From NCBI GenBank assembly GCA_964058805.1, contig CAXKVV010001711.1:1-32965 (forward strand): a stretch of 32,965 nt of DNA. Reading direction: 5' to 3'. The translations under genes and the position numbers were made by a program. Positions 10,137 through 19,497 of the stretch are shown here, piece after piece. This DNA comes from Schoenoplectus triqueter (Eukaryota; Streptophyta; Magnoliopsida; Poales; Cyperaceae). Below the pieces are notes generated by a model. That model was not told where the DNA came from. It ran no database searches and saw only the letters and a list, made by a program, of their open reading frames with translations. Each line of letters starts with the position of its first letter. Positions within the stretch are counted from its first letter, which is position 1.

Positions 10137-10860
10137 TGCTCACACAAGGGGTGTAGAGTCACATGAGAATATTTGCACAACATTTAGAAAGACATGTCGA
10201 GACAAGAACATCTTGACATTTGATGAATAATAATAATATACGTTGAAACAAGAACATTTTGACGTAGGATGATTAAGGACTTAATAGCAACATGAGAAGA
10301 TATGTCAAGACAAGAACATCTTGACATTTGATGAATAATAATAAGATACGTTGAGACAAGAACAACTTGACGTGGGATGATTAAGGCTTCGATAGCAATA
10401 TGAAGAAGATGCGTTGAGACAAGAACATCTTGACGTGAGAAGATTAAGGCTTCGATAGCGACCTGAGAAGATACATCGAGACAGGAACATCTTGATGTTT
10501 GATGAAGAATAACCAGAGCTACGATACTAACATGAAGATATACGTCGACTCTGAAGAAGAAGAACATTACGATGTCCTAGAGAGGTGACATCTTAATGAC
10601 TCGCTGCCATGAGCAAGTAACTCATGATTGAATACGCTCACACAAGGGGTGTAGGGCTACATAGTAATGTTGCACAAGTAATGCAACACATAGAATGATT
10701 AGTCGAGACAAGAACATCTTGACGCTCGTTGAAGATTGATCAAAGCTACGACATCAGCATGGAGAGATATGTCGACTTTGAAGATGAAGAACATTACGAT
10801 GTCCGAGCGAAGTGACATCTTAATGACTCGGCGTCATGAACAAGTAATTCATGACCGTTT
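10137..10860 (+). repeat. Minihairpin repeat array, LTR A
   Basis: The word gagacaagaacatcttgacg recurs about every 55-65 bases. Its core CAAGA-ACA-TCTTG is a 5-bp hairpin with a 3-base loop. A larger unit of about 495 bases (starting ctcacacaaggggtgtag at 10139 and 10635) is repeated twice. Each large unit ends with GATGTC...GACATC and CATGAR-CAAGTAA-YTCATG hairpins. The mirrored array in LTR C is 13930-14710. Confidence 0.75.
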
Positions 10861-10870
10861 GAGCTGGCAA

Positions 10871-11466
10871 GACTGAACTCGTCCGTCGACGAGTTTGTCT
10901 TCCGACTCATTCCCCGAGAATGTGAGATTGAATCGGTCTGTTGGTAGATTCATCCACGAAACAGTGAATGTGAACCGTTCTGTAGGTAGGTTCCTTCACT
11001 AACACATGCCTCAATGTTGAATTGGCCCAGCGCTTCATGTTTGACATTGTGTGCAATTGTGTTTCCTAGGTTTATGAATCGGCTTAGTGCTACGAATTCA
11101 TGATCTAGAAGATCGGTGAGAAGAAACACGTGGGCCATATCCACCCTTCTCCTGATTCACCAACCTCAAGATCAACCGGCTCAGCGCTTCGAGTTGTATC
11201 TTGTGTGATTGGTTGTTGACTAGTTAAGATTGAACCGGTCTGTTTGTAGGTTTATCTTCTAGATCAACGGAGGTCGAGTCGGTCTGTATGTAGACTCACC
11301 TCAAGCCCCCTATGAAGAGATTAACCTGGTCTGTTGGTAAGGTTACATCTCGAGGAGGCATGGACTGAACCGGTCTGTTTGTAGGTTCGTCCACCACAGG
11401 ATAAAACCGATCTGTTTGTAGGTTTTATCTTCCCTAGATTGAACCGGTCTGTTGGTAGGTTCATCT
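10871..11466 (+). ncRNA. Array of nine covarying hairpins in U5 of LTR A
   Basis: Hairpins lie at 10871-10899, 10926-10953, 10970-10999, 11226-11258, 11272-11300, 11318-11350, 11362-11392, 11399-11433 and 11436-11466. Apart from the first, all have a 12-nt loop close to GGTCTGTTTGTA. Stems differ but pair: GAATC/GATTC, GAACC/GGTTC, GAGTC/GACTC, TAACC/GGTTA, GATAAAACC/GGTTTTATC. Several have a second outer helix (AGAT/ATCT, GGAC/GTCC). The array lies in U5, so it would be in the leader of the genomic RNA. Whether it acts as RNA or DNA is inference. Confidence 0.6.
11012..11202 (+). ncRNA. Three hairpins with a GGCTCAGCGCTTCG-type loop
   Basis: These lie within the larger array. Stems are CAATGT/ACATTG (11012-11049), ATGAAT/ATTCAT (11074-11101) and AAGAT.AAC/GTT..ATCTT (11168-11202). 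Their loops are versions of one word: tggcccagcgcttca, cggcttagtgctacg, cggctcagcgcttcga. They are mirrored in LTR C near 13590-13780. Confidence 0.55.
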
Positions 11467-11499
11467 TCCGTAGATCCATTTTATAAACTTAGACGACCA

Positions 11500-11781
11500 C
11501 TTGCCCATCTCTTAACTATACTATTTGCTTCTCTCTTTCAAAGATCCAGAGGTGCCTCGAGGTTCGTAGCCCAGGGTAATTAACGGTGGGGGCTTGCGCC
11601 CACCGGAATCTACAAGAACTCACAATCACTAAAAACCCCCTGAATGTGCATCCCAATATCTCTAAACGGCAGAATCGGCCGACACCCTGCAGATGCACGC
11701 TCGGGAGGGATCTCCGTGTCCTTCTTCCGCAGAACCCATCGCCCGGCGGCGGTGCGGCGGCGCGCGAAAAAGGGTCGCACA
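11500..11781 (+). other. GC-rich U5 end of LTR A
   Basis: Nearly identical (inverted) to 13003-13265. The last 74 bases, ending GGCGCGCGAAAAAGGGTCGCACA (positions 11759-11781), appear four times in the window: once here and three times in insertion C. Translations of this stretch (a Ser-Phe-Phe-Arg-Arg-Thr-His-Arg-Pro type peptide) lack any conserved start and are not called as genes. Confidence 0.7.
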
Positions 11782-12711
11782 GTTTCCGATCAAATATTGC
11801 ATTTAATCTGGGCCATTAGATCTGTGTTGAGATTGATTCTTAATGGATGAAAGGTCTTGATGCATTTCAGTTATTAGTATTAACTAATAAACTGTTCCAG
11901 TCGTCGGATTTCTTTGAGATTCCTCCAGATGCGCTAAGATCTATGCTAGTGCACTAAGAGTCGTGCCAACTCATTTCTTCAACTCCTCTGTTAGTTGCAC
12001 ATCAAGATTCGTGTTGTTGGTGAGAAGAATTTGATTGTGACCTCTGATTAAAAATCCATACAGCATATAGTAGAGAAGAGTTGTACTAGTTTGGTACTAT
12101 GATGTAATTTGGTACCGAAACGAATTGAATTGATTTCTCGATCAAATTGAACACTAATTCTTACAATTCCTGCACTGTACTTTGCCGCCTTGGTGTAATT
12201 GAGATGCTTATTAACTGTCTTCAAGTAATTGACTCAAATTGCAATGAAAATTCTCGAGCGATTGGTACATACTGGTTCAAGTTGCGAAATCGGTTGCAAA
12301 CTTGATCACCCGAGTTCGTACATGATTTACACATACTCATTACTCCTCTCTACATCTTTAATTGGACTATTCTATAGCTTTGACATGAGTTAGAGATAAA
12401 TTTCATGTCAGCACACAGAAGGAGATATATGAGTAAATATACGAGCTGAATTATCACTAATTCAACTATGTATTTCACTCAATTGTCATTGAATCGGATA
12501 ATCAAGCTTGCAAAGGAACCAGGAGGGTTACATAAACCCTTCAACTGATTGTCATTACAACTATTATCAATTTTTCTCTAAGTAACACCCGGGAGGGTTA
12601 CAAAAACCCTTCAACCGAGTCTCAATTTATCTCACACGCTCTGACATTGTGATTAGCATCAAAAAAACAGTAAGAAGTTGAAGAGATAAGATAAAAGATG
12701 AAGAAATCAAG
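11782..12711 (-). mobile_element. Detached inner segment of LTR B
   Basis: Removing insertion C joins 18886 to 12711, and the joined minus-strand sequence (tttgctattt-cttga-tttcttcatc) aligns with LTR A near 7655-7715. The twin GGTACC site (about 12094-12118) and a ctgggccattagat word (11805-11818) match LTR A at about 8171 and 8690. Hence it is LTR B continuing, cut again at 11782 by element A. A pair of small hairpins, AGGGTT...AACCCT, lies at 12525-12612. No gene is present. Confidence 0.65.
12707..12711. repeat. Target site duplication, left copy (tcaag)
   Basis: The same five bases occur at 18886-18890. Between them the sequence runs TGTGCGACC...GGGTAAACA (TG...CA), the expected ends of an LTR insertion. 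Confidence 0.8.
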
Positions 12712-13077
12712 TGTGCGACCCTTTTTCGCGCGCCGCCGCACCGCCGCCGGGCGATGGGTTCTGCGGAAGAAGGACACGGAGATCCCCCCTAGATATGCAT
12801 CCAAAATCTTATGTTCCATGAGTGTATTTTGATAGTCCCACCGGGCGTGCCAGATCCTGTGCGACCCTTTTTCGCGCGCCGCCGCACCGCCGCCGGGCGA
12901 TGGGTTCGCGGAAGAAGGACACGGAGATCCCCCCTAGATATGCATCCAAAATCTTATGTTCCCTGAGTTTATTTTGATAGTCCCACCGGGCGTGCCAGAT
13001 CCTGTGCGACCCTTTTTCGCGCGCCGCCGCACCGCCGCCGGGCGATGGGTTCGCGGAAGAAGGACACGGAGATCCCT
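12712..13077 (-). repeat. 2.5 tandem copies of a 145/146-bp LTR-PBS junction unit
   Basis: Unit starts are at 12713, 12859 and 13004. Each unit holds the last 74 bases of U5, then GGATC, then the PBS-like TGGCACGCCCGGTGGGAC, then about 50 bases of leader ending ggatgcatatctag. The copies differ by a few bases. The joint between leader and U5 lies within shared ATGCA...GGGATCTCC, a microhomology. Confidence 0.85.
12985..13002 (-). other. Putative primer binding site (TGGCACGCCCGGTGGGAC)
   Basis: It begins with TGG, as expected for pairing with a tRNA CCA end, five bases after the CA end of the LTR. The complement reads as a plausible tRNA 3' end (GTCCCACCGGGCGTGCCA), but I cannot name the tRNA. 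A second copy is at 12840-12857. Confidence 0.6.
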
Positions 13078-13320
13078 CCCGAGCGTGCATCTGCTGGGTG
13101 TCGGCCGATTCTGCCGTTTAAAGATATTTGGATGCACATTCAGGGGGTTTTTTAGTGATTGTGAGTTCTTGTAGATTCCAGTGGGCGCAAGCCCCCACCG
13201 TTAATTACCCTGGGCTACTAACCTCGAGGCACCTCTGGATCTTTGAAAGAGAGAAGCAAATAGTATAGTTAAAAGATGGTCAAGTGGTCATCTAGGTTTA
13301 TAAAAAAAAAGGTCTACGGA

Positions 13321-13925
13321 AGATGAACCTACAAACAGATCGGTTCAATCTATGGAAGACAAACCTACAAACAGATCGGTTTTGTCCTATGGAAGACGAA
13401 CCTACAAACAGATCGGTTCAGTCTATGCCACCTCGAGATGTAACCTTACCTACAGACCAGGTTAATCTCTTCAGAGGGGCTCGAGGTGAGTCTACATACA
13501 GAACGACTCGACCTCCGTTGATCTAGAAGATAAACCTACAAACAGACCGGTTCAATCTTAACTAGTCAACAACCAATCACACAAAATACAACTCGAAGCG
13601 CTGAGCCGGTTGATCTTGAGGTTGGTGAATCAGGAGAAGGGTGGATATGGCCCACGTGTTTCTTCTCACCGATCTTCTAGATCATGAATTCGAAGCACTA
13701 AGCCGATTCATAAACCTAGGAAACACAATTGCACACAATGTCAAACCTGAAGCGCTGAGCCAGTTCAACATTGAGGCATGTGTTAGTGAAGGAACCTACC
13801 TACAGAACGGTTCACATTCACTGTTTTGTGGATGAATCTACCTACAGAACGATTCAATCTCACAGTCCCGGGAAATGAGCCAGGAGACGAACTTATCGAC
13901 GGATGAGTTCAGTCTTGCTAGCTCA
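13321..13925 (-). ncRNA. Covarying hairpin array in U5 of LTR C
   Basis: This is the inverted counterpart of the LTR A array, with the same hairpins in the same order. Three stems differ from LTR A by paired changes: GATA..TATC becomes GACA..TGTC (13358-13386), GGAC..GTCC becomes AGAC..GTCT (13394-13424), and one G-C becomes A-T in the CGTCCGTCGACG hairpin near 13890. That last stem also carries one unpaired C/A change. Confidence 0.6.
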
Positions 13926-13929
13926 AATG

Positions 13930-14710
13930 GTCATGAATTACTTGTTCATGACACCGAGTTATTAAGATGTCACTTCGCTCGGACATCGTAATGTTCTTCT
14001 TCTTCAAAGTCGACATATCTCTCCATGCTGATGTCGTAGCTTTAGTCATTCTTCAGCGATCGTCAAGATGTTCTTGTCTCGACTAATCATTCTACGTGTT
14101 GCATTACTTGTGCAAAATTACTATGTTGCCCTACACCCCTTGTGTGAGCGTATTCAATCATGAGTTACTTGCTCATGGCAGCGAGTCATTAAGATGTCAC
14201 CTATCTAGGACATCGTAATGTTCTTCTTCTTCAGAGTCGACATACATCTCCATGTTAATATCGCAGCTCTGGTTATTCTTCATCAAGTGTCAAGATGTTC
14301 TTGTCTCGACATATCTCTTCATGCTGCTATCGAAGCCTTAATCATTCTACGTCAAGATGTTCTTATCTCAACGTATCTTATTATTCTTCATCAAGTGTCG
14401 AGATGTTCTTGTCTCGACGTATCTTCTCATGTTGCTATCAAAGCCTTAATCTTCTCACGTCAAGATGTTCCTGTCTCGACGTATCTTATTATTCTTCATC
14501 AAGTGTCAAGATGTTCTTGTCTCGACACATCTTCTCGTATTGCTATTAAAGCCTTAATCATTTCACGTCAAGATGTTCTTGTCTCGACGTATCTTCTTCA
14601 TATTGTTATTGCAACCTTATTTATCCCCCGTCAAGGTGTTCTCGTCTTGACTCATCATTCTAAATGTTATATCATGTGTGCAAATAGTCTTATGTGGCTC
14701 TGCACTCCTT
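13930..14710 (-). repeat. Minihairpin repeat array, LTR C
   Basis: Inverted copy of the array at 10137-10860, with the caagatgttcttgtctcgac word about every 60 bases and one or two more units than LTR A. It shows the same CATGAR/YTCATG hairpins around 13935 and 14165. Confidence 0.75.
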
Positions 14711-14759
14711 ATGTGAGCATATTTATTCATCTTCTAAAATGCACAAAATCTATTATATA

Positions 14760-15960
14760 ATATCTTCCATTATCATTCCTATTATGAAGATACATTTATT
14801 TATTATTATTATTATTATTATTAAAAATAATAGGAAAAGGGGTTAGCTAGTAACTAGAATCTTATTTATATTTTTGGGATTTTTATAATAGCTAAAATAG
14901 TAGAATTTTATTTTTATTATTTCTAAACTCTATTTATTTTGTAGAAAATCACTTACAAAAATAATAGGAAATAAAATGGCTATGATCTTTTATTTGTATA
15001 TTTTTTTTTAAAATGTTTATAATAACCAAAGTAATAGAATCTTTTATTATATTCTATTATTCATTATGTAGGAATTATCTACAAATCAAAAGATAGCTAA
15101 CTATATTATTTATTATTATCATTCCTTTATTATTATTTTTTTTTATTTTTAAAATCCATAATAGCTAAAAAGAAATCATTATTAATATTCTATTTCATTT
15201 ATTATACTATTTACTATATATTTTTCTATTATTTCTACTTATTATCCATAGGAAAATATAAGATTTTTTTATTATTACCATCATTAGTTGAAAAATAGCC
15301 ATAAGAAATGAAATTCATTATATTTTTATTACAATTATTATTTTTATTGCATTTTATTCATCAAAAGTATTTTTATTGTATATTTGTATAGAAATAACAA
15401 AAGAAATACAATTCATATTATAAAACTATATTATCATTCTTTATTATAAAAGGAAATGTATTTACTATTTATTATTATGGTAGTATATATTTTCGTATAT
15501 TTTGTTCTATTTATTTTTATTATTCTTTTTACAGAAAAAATATCAATATAATATCCATTATTATTTATTTCTATATATTTTTTTATTTATCAAAGAATAT
15601 AGCTAATCTCATTATTTATTATAGTATATTACTATCATCATTATTATTTCATGGAAAATCACTTGAAAAATCACTAAAATATATCTTATTATTATTTATG
15701 ATTTTTATTTGTATTTTTGGAATTTTTATAGTATTTTAAATGACAAGTCAAAGCTAGGTCAACTATATCAATATATGTAATGTCTTTTGCTTTTAAATTG
15801 TTTTACCATGGTTATATTTTTAAAACTGGAATATTATCATATAGAAAAATAGTATGAAAAATAAGAAAATTTTAGAAATAAATTTGAGTCAATTTGGAGT
15901 TCAGTAGCATTTTCAAATGATTTATTTACTATTTATTTTTAATATTCTGTTATTATTCAA
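14760..15960. other. AT-rich block, LTR C
   Basis: Inverted counterpart of 8860-10135, with an ATT microsatellite at about 14800-14822. Nothing coding is seen. Confidence 0.75.
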
Positions 15961-17295
15961 TTACTGGGCTCAAATGGATCGGGCCGGCTCTTATTTCTTT
16001 TCATTTTTCTTCTTATCTTCACTGGTTGGGCTCAATACGGAAACTGGGCTGACCTTGCTTTACTATTACTCTTTTATTCTCGTTGGGCCCAAACTGTTTA
16101 TTCTCTTTTTTTATTTCGCTGGGCCAGCTGTTATTACTCCTTTTCTTACTTGGGCCGAAAATCTTGGGTTAATCCTCAATCACCGGATGGCATCAAGATT
16201 CGTTGTCTGATAGGTGAAGGGTTCAGATTATTCATCACCTTAAGTCCAACTTGCGATCTTTATCACTCGTTGATCTGGCTTAAAGTTTCGCATAGCCCCT
16301 TCAAGATTCGTGTTATGGATTTCAACCTCGCGGATCTTGTCAGTTATTGGGTTAACGGGTCCTCCTCCTTCCTTCGCCGGAGCACCACCGCGCCGGCTCC
16401 TAGAGCATCGCCTGACTGAGACAAAACCCTTGGTGCCCTTCGTTTCGCCTGAATCGCCCTATGCTGCTGGGAATGCTTGTACCGATCGGTGTCTGACTTG
16501 GTACCAATGATACCAGTTGTGCGTATTTTCCTCTAATTCGGTGTAACTAACTTACCAGAAACTATAATCCATATTATATTCATTACTTTCAATGTATGCT
16601 TCGGGCTTTCTTATGGAAATTATCATTATGTATTCCATGCTTCCAAATCGGTTAAGCTTTAGCATTATTATTTAATCAAGAATTAACGAATCTTTGATCA
16701 ATTCAGATATATCTATCCAATACAGAGGTTTAGACAGATCATTCAACTAACTAAATTCATTAATTCGATTAGTGTTTACTAAGAGAATTTTAATTGAAGG
16801 AATGTTGTGAAAGAATTTAACTTGAATCTTTTTCCCCTGTAAATCCAGAATTATAGTTTTCCTCATTCGAAAAATAAATAAATAAAAGGTAAGAATCAAA
16901 AAGGCAAAGACAGAACAAGAAACTCACAACTGGTTTTATTATTTTGAAACCGAATTGATTGCATAGTTACTTACACCCTTTGATGCTCAAGACAATAACT
17001 CCAATTGCCTCCCTGTTGTAAAAATCTCGATTGAAATCACCGCTTTGTGAGCTGAGTTCTCAAGTATTCAACTGAGATCGATCAGCTTAGGCTATCACTC
17101 TCGGTTTTGATAAGAATTGCTGCGGTATAAGTTGAGTTCTCAGGTTTATAACCGAGATCGATCAACCAATGGGTATGATTCTCTTCCAGGATACAGTAGG
17201 TGTAGATTTCTCAGCTCTTATGCACCAATAGAAGAGATGTGGAGTCAGGTTATCAATTCTGGGGGGGGGGGGGGGTTTCAATTGCTGCTCCAATG
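15961..17295. other. Leader part of LTR C
   Basis: Noncoding. It aligns loosely with 7400-8860 of LTR A in inverted order (gggcc words, the twin GGTACC site at about 16503, cgaatcttgaag). A run of 15 G lies at 17261-17275. Open frames here have no support. Confidence 0.5.
17051..17166. other. Pair of covarying hairpins in LTR C
   Basis: 17051-17086 and 17131-17166 share gagttctca and gagatcgatca. Stems are GCTGA/TCAGC in one and GTTGA/TCAAC in the other. The inner stem AGT/ACT in the first becomes GGTT/AACC in the second. TCTC/GAGA is shared. Confidence 0.6.
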
Positions 17296-17305
17296 CTTAT
17301 ATAGG
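17296..17305 (-). promoter_or_regulatory. CCTATATAAG box, sense promoter of LTR C
   Basis: Matches the boxes at 7391-7400 (LTR A) and 19198-19207 (LTR B) in orientation and setting. Confidence 0.45.
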
Positions 17306-18885
17306 ATTCAATTGGAGTGTATCTGCCCAATTGTGCTTCTTTTCCACGCAATTTGTGTTTTCCAAGTGCCACGGATCGCTGATATGGCATAGCATCCCAC
17401 CGTTGATCTAATTATTGAATGGTGTGGATTAATATCAATTGTGTTTCTTTGCAATTAAATTGAGCATTAGGATTGCCAGCGTGGTGATTGTGATAACTGC
17501 CTCTTCTTTGCTTTGATTCCAACTCTTTTCCTCCCAAGAACCGATCGGATCCACTGTTAAAATCGAACTATGGTCTTGTGTACCAACTCCACCGAGAAAA
17601 TCAGATAAGAGAGACAGTTTTGTGCCAGTAACGGTTTTAATAGCATCGTGGGACCCACTTAAGCCTCCTTGAACCGCCAATTTATCCAATTATTCGCCAA
17701 ATCATCCAATTGAATTTTAAACCCGAATCCCTTCACCTCTGATGCGAGTGTTGTACAGTGCACCATCTTCAAAATAAATTGATTCAATGGATTCTCCTCG
17801 CCAAGGGCTTTCCAACGGTATATTATTTGTCAAATTCCGTCGCCGTTTGAGTGCTTTTCCATTTTCGGTTGTATTTTCGGTTAAGGATTGAGTTCAGCAG
17901 AGAAGAGATGAACACAGCAGGGAAGAAGGAACCTTTTTTCTGTTTGGTGGGGCCCAGCAGCAGTGAAGAAATGGAGAGGGAAGGGTGATGCATTCGGATG
18001 AGCTATACACCCATAGACCGGCCCCACATGTAATATTTAATGAGAAACAACAAAGGTGAACCAAGTTCATGCAACCTTCTCTTCTTCAAAATTCCTTTTT
18101 TCAGCGCCTAAACCATATCCCCTTTGTTTGGCAGCCCCAATTTGCACCAAGTCAGACCCTTGACTCCAAGTTGCACCCATAAAAGCCCTTGATCAAATCC
18201 TGACCCTTGGATTGATCTGATTTTCTTTCTCCAATTAATTTTAATAGATCCCTTCATCCAAAAATCATTAAATTTTCACCAAAATTCTCTAAAATCATGA
18301 TGATCATCTCTGTATTTTTATATTCCCATTTTACCCCTGTCTGTTTGTGCTAAAAATTCCATGATCAATAAAACCCTGTTTTATTCTTATAAAATCCCTA
18401 TTTATCAGTTGTAGCTCAGTGTCTCTGCCAAATAAATTCTCCTTGCAGAAACCACCCTAACTAAATACCAATTAGACTTATATTGATATTCATTAGGGTT
18501 TGATTTGATCAAATGCTGACTACTTATCAGCAATTAATACAAATCTAGACTTGATCAGGTGGTTGCTCCCAGCTTTGGCACCTGATCAGTCTTGTGAAAT
18601 TGACTTTCAATCCCTTAACATGAGGGTAATTTGGTCATAGAGCTGACTACTTATCAGCAATTGACACAAATTAAAGCATGGTTAGGTGGTTGCTCACAGC
18701 TTTGGCACCAGGTCAGCCTTGAAAGCAAAAATCACATTGGGATTTCTCATGATTGGTTGTATCAAAATACTGGCTTGGCATTGATACTATTCCATGTAGT
18801 ACAGGGATTGTACTGCTTCAGCTCATAGGGTTTGATCTTGGCTTTCTCTCTTGTATTTCTTCCTTCAACCTTTCAGGGGTAAACA
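17306..18885 (-). other. U3 part of LTR C
   Basis: Homologous to 4628-7390 of LTR A but shorter. The G-box array and PMD exon 1 are missing or unrecognisable between about 17930 and 18060. The block 18160-18840 is well conserved. The end aggggtaaaca at 18875-18885 is the LTR terminus. Confidence 0.6.
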
Positions 18886-18890
18886 TCAAG
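18886..18890. repeat. Target site duplication, right copy (tcaag)
   Basis: Identical to 12707-12711, it bounds insertion C. Confidence 0.8.
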
Positions 18891-19197
18891 AAATAGCAAA
18901 ATTCTAGAAAATTCAGAAATTATTCAATACTTACACCAATCTCTTCACAAAATTATACTCAATCGGCAACAATTACCTAGTTTTGAATATTCTCTGAGAT
19001 GAGTAAGTAGCTAATCAAGATTCAAACTTGACTCAATTGAAGGTCTTGAGTCGAAAGCAATCAATCTTTCTTCTCTCTTTCTATTTCTCTTACAATTATT
19101 TCAAGCTATCTCCTTTCTCTTAACCTCTCTTTCTCTCTGTTTTTTATGTGTCTTCTCTGTCGGGTCTCTTTCTTCTTTTTTTATGGCCAGCAATGGA

Positions 19198-19207
19198 TTT
19201 ATATAGG
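19198..19207 (-). promoter_or_regulatory. CCTATATAAA box, sense promoter of LTR B
   Basis: Sense TATA box. It is followed on the minus strand by an AG|GTAATTGTTG donor-like site near 18970, as in LTR A at 7551. Confidence 0.45.
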
Positions 19208-19487
19208 CCTAAAGGCTTAATTGTGATTGGTGAGTTGATTAGTGGCCGAATTATACCCTTTCAATTGATCTCCACCCTTGATTGCACTTCATTTAATGGC
19301 TAGGATTAGTTTGTGCTTCTTTTCAGTCAATTCACTGTCTTGAGTCAACACTTGACAGTTCTAAGTTGTTAGAGTTAGTTAAACTATTCATTGTATTACT
19401 CTATTGTCACTCCCTTGCACCAGTCGGATCTCTCACAATTCTAGGTCATTCTAGAACATTCCAATCTTGAACACTCTCAATACACTT

Positions 19488-19497
19488 CCTATATAAG
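19488..19497 (+). promoter_or_regulatory. CCTATATAAG box upstream of the orphan PMD-type exon
   Basis: It points right, about 500 bases before the ATG at 19997. With the box at 19198-19207 it forms a divergent pair. A splice-donor-like AGAG|GTAATTTTC at about 19837 may end a 5' UTR exon. Confidence 0.45.

Larger units (their letters stand above)
4628..11781 (+). mobile_element. LTR A: 3' LTR of element A (~7.15 kb)
   Basis: It starts TGTTTACCCTTGAAAAATTTC-like (TG) and ends GGGTCGCACA (CA). Both ends are fixed by comparison with insertion C, whose ends are proven by a target duplication. In order it holds a TATAAATA box and hairpin near its start, a conserved U3 block, a G-box/CCAAT array, exon 1 of the antisense PMD gene, divergent TATA boxes, a paired-repeat module, an AT-rich block, minihairpin repeats, the covarying hairpin array and a GC-rich U5 end. 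The next five bases (gtttc, 11782-11786) should be half of a target duplication; its partner would lie left of the window. Confidence 0.75.
12712..18885 (-). mobile_element. Insertion C: near-solo LTR (6174 bp) within LTR B
   Basis: On the minus strand it starts TGTTTACCCC at 18885 and ends GGTCGCACA at 12712, flanked by tcaag on both sides. It consists of one full LTR (18885-13003, 5883 bp) followed by two partial PBS-plus-U5-end units (12858-13002 and 12712-12857). No gag or pol is present. The LTR lacks a recognisable PMD exon 1 and has a deletion near its start (about 450 bases compared with LTR A, around 18840-18878). Confidence 0.8.

Noticed and set aside
10198..10218. Heat shock elements in AAGAACATCTT
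   Set aside because: The nGAAnnTTCn pattern is not met; the second half reads TCTT.
10184..10567. Minus-strand frame with repeated CSCLD peptides (and its partner at 14218-14760)
   Set aside because: It is the translation of the minihairpin array. Frame and length vary with unit number, and it lacks a promoter or conserved ends.
10137..10860. CRISPR-like array
   Set aside because: Plant DNA. The linkers are themselves repeated and the repeats drift.
12622..13137. Open frames encoding the SVSFFRRTHRPAAVRRRAKKG-like peptide
   Set aside because: They arise from the GC-rich U5 end in several frames, have no shared start, and are copied only because the DNA is repeated.
13641..13835. Small protein MDMAHVFLLTDLLDHEF and its copy at 11144-10950
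   Set aside because: It overlaps the hairpin array. Changes between copies preserve stems rather than codons, and no gene context supports it.
16504..16515. TGGTATCATTGG (minus strand) as a Met-tRNA primer site ending an LTR at 16518
   Set aside because: Only eight bases match, and the TSD puts the LTR end at 13003/12712, where TGGCACGCCCGG fits a primer site better.
17261..17275. Run of 15 G as a regulatory G-quadruplex
   Set aside because: A single homopolymer, absent from the other LTR copies, possibly a sequencing or slippage artefact.
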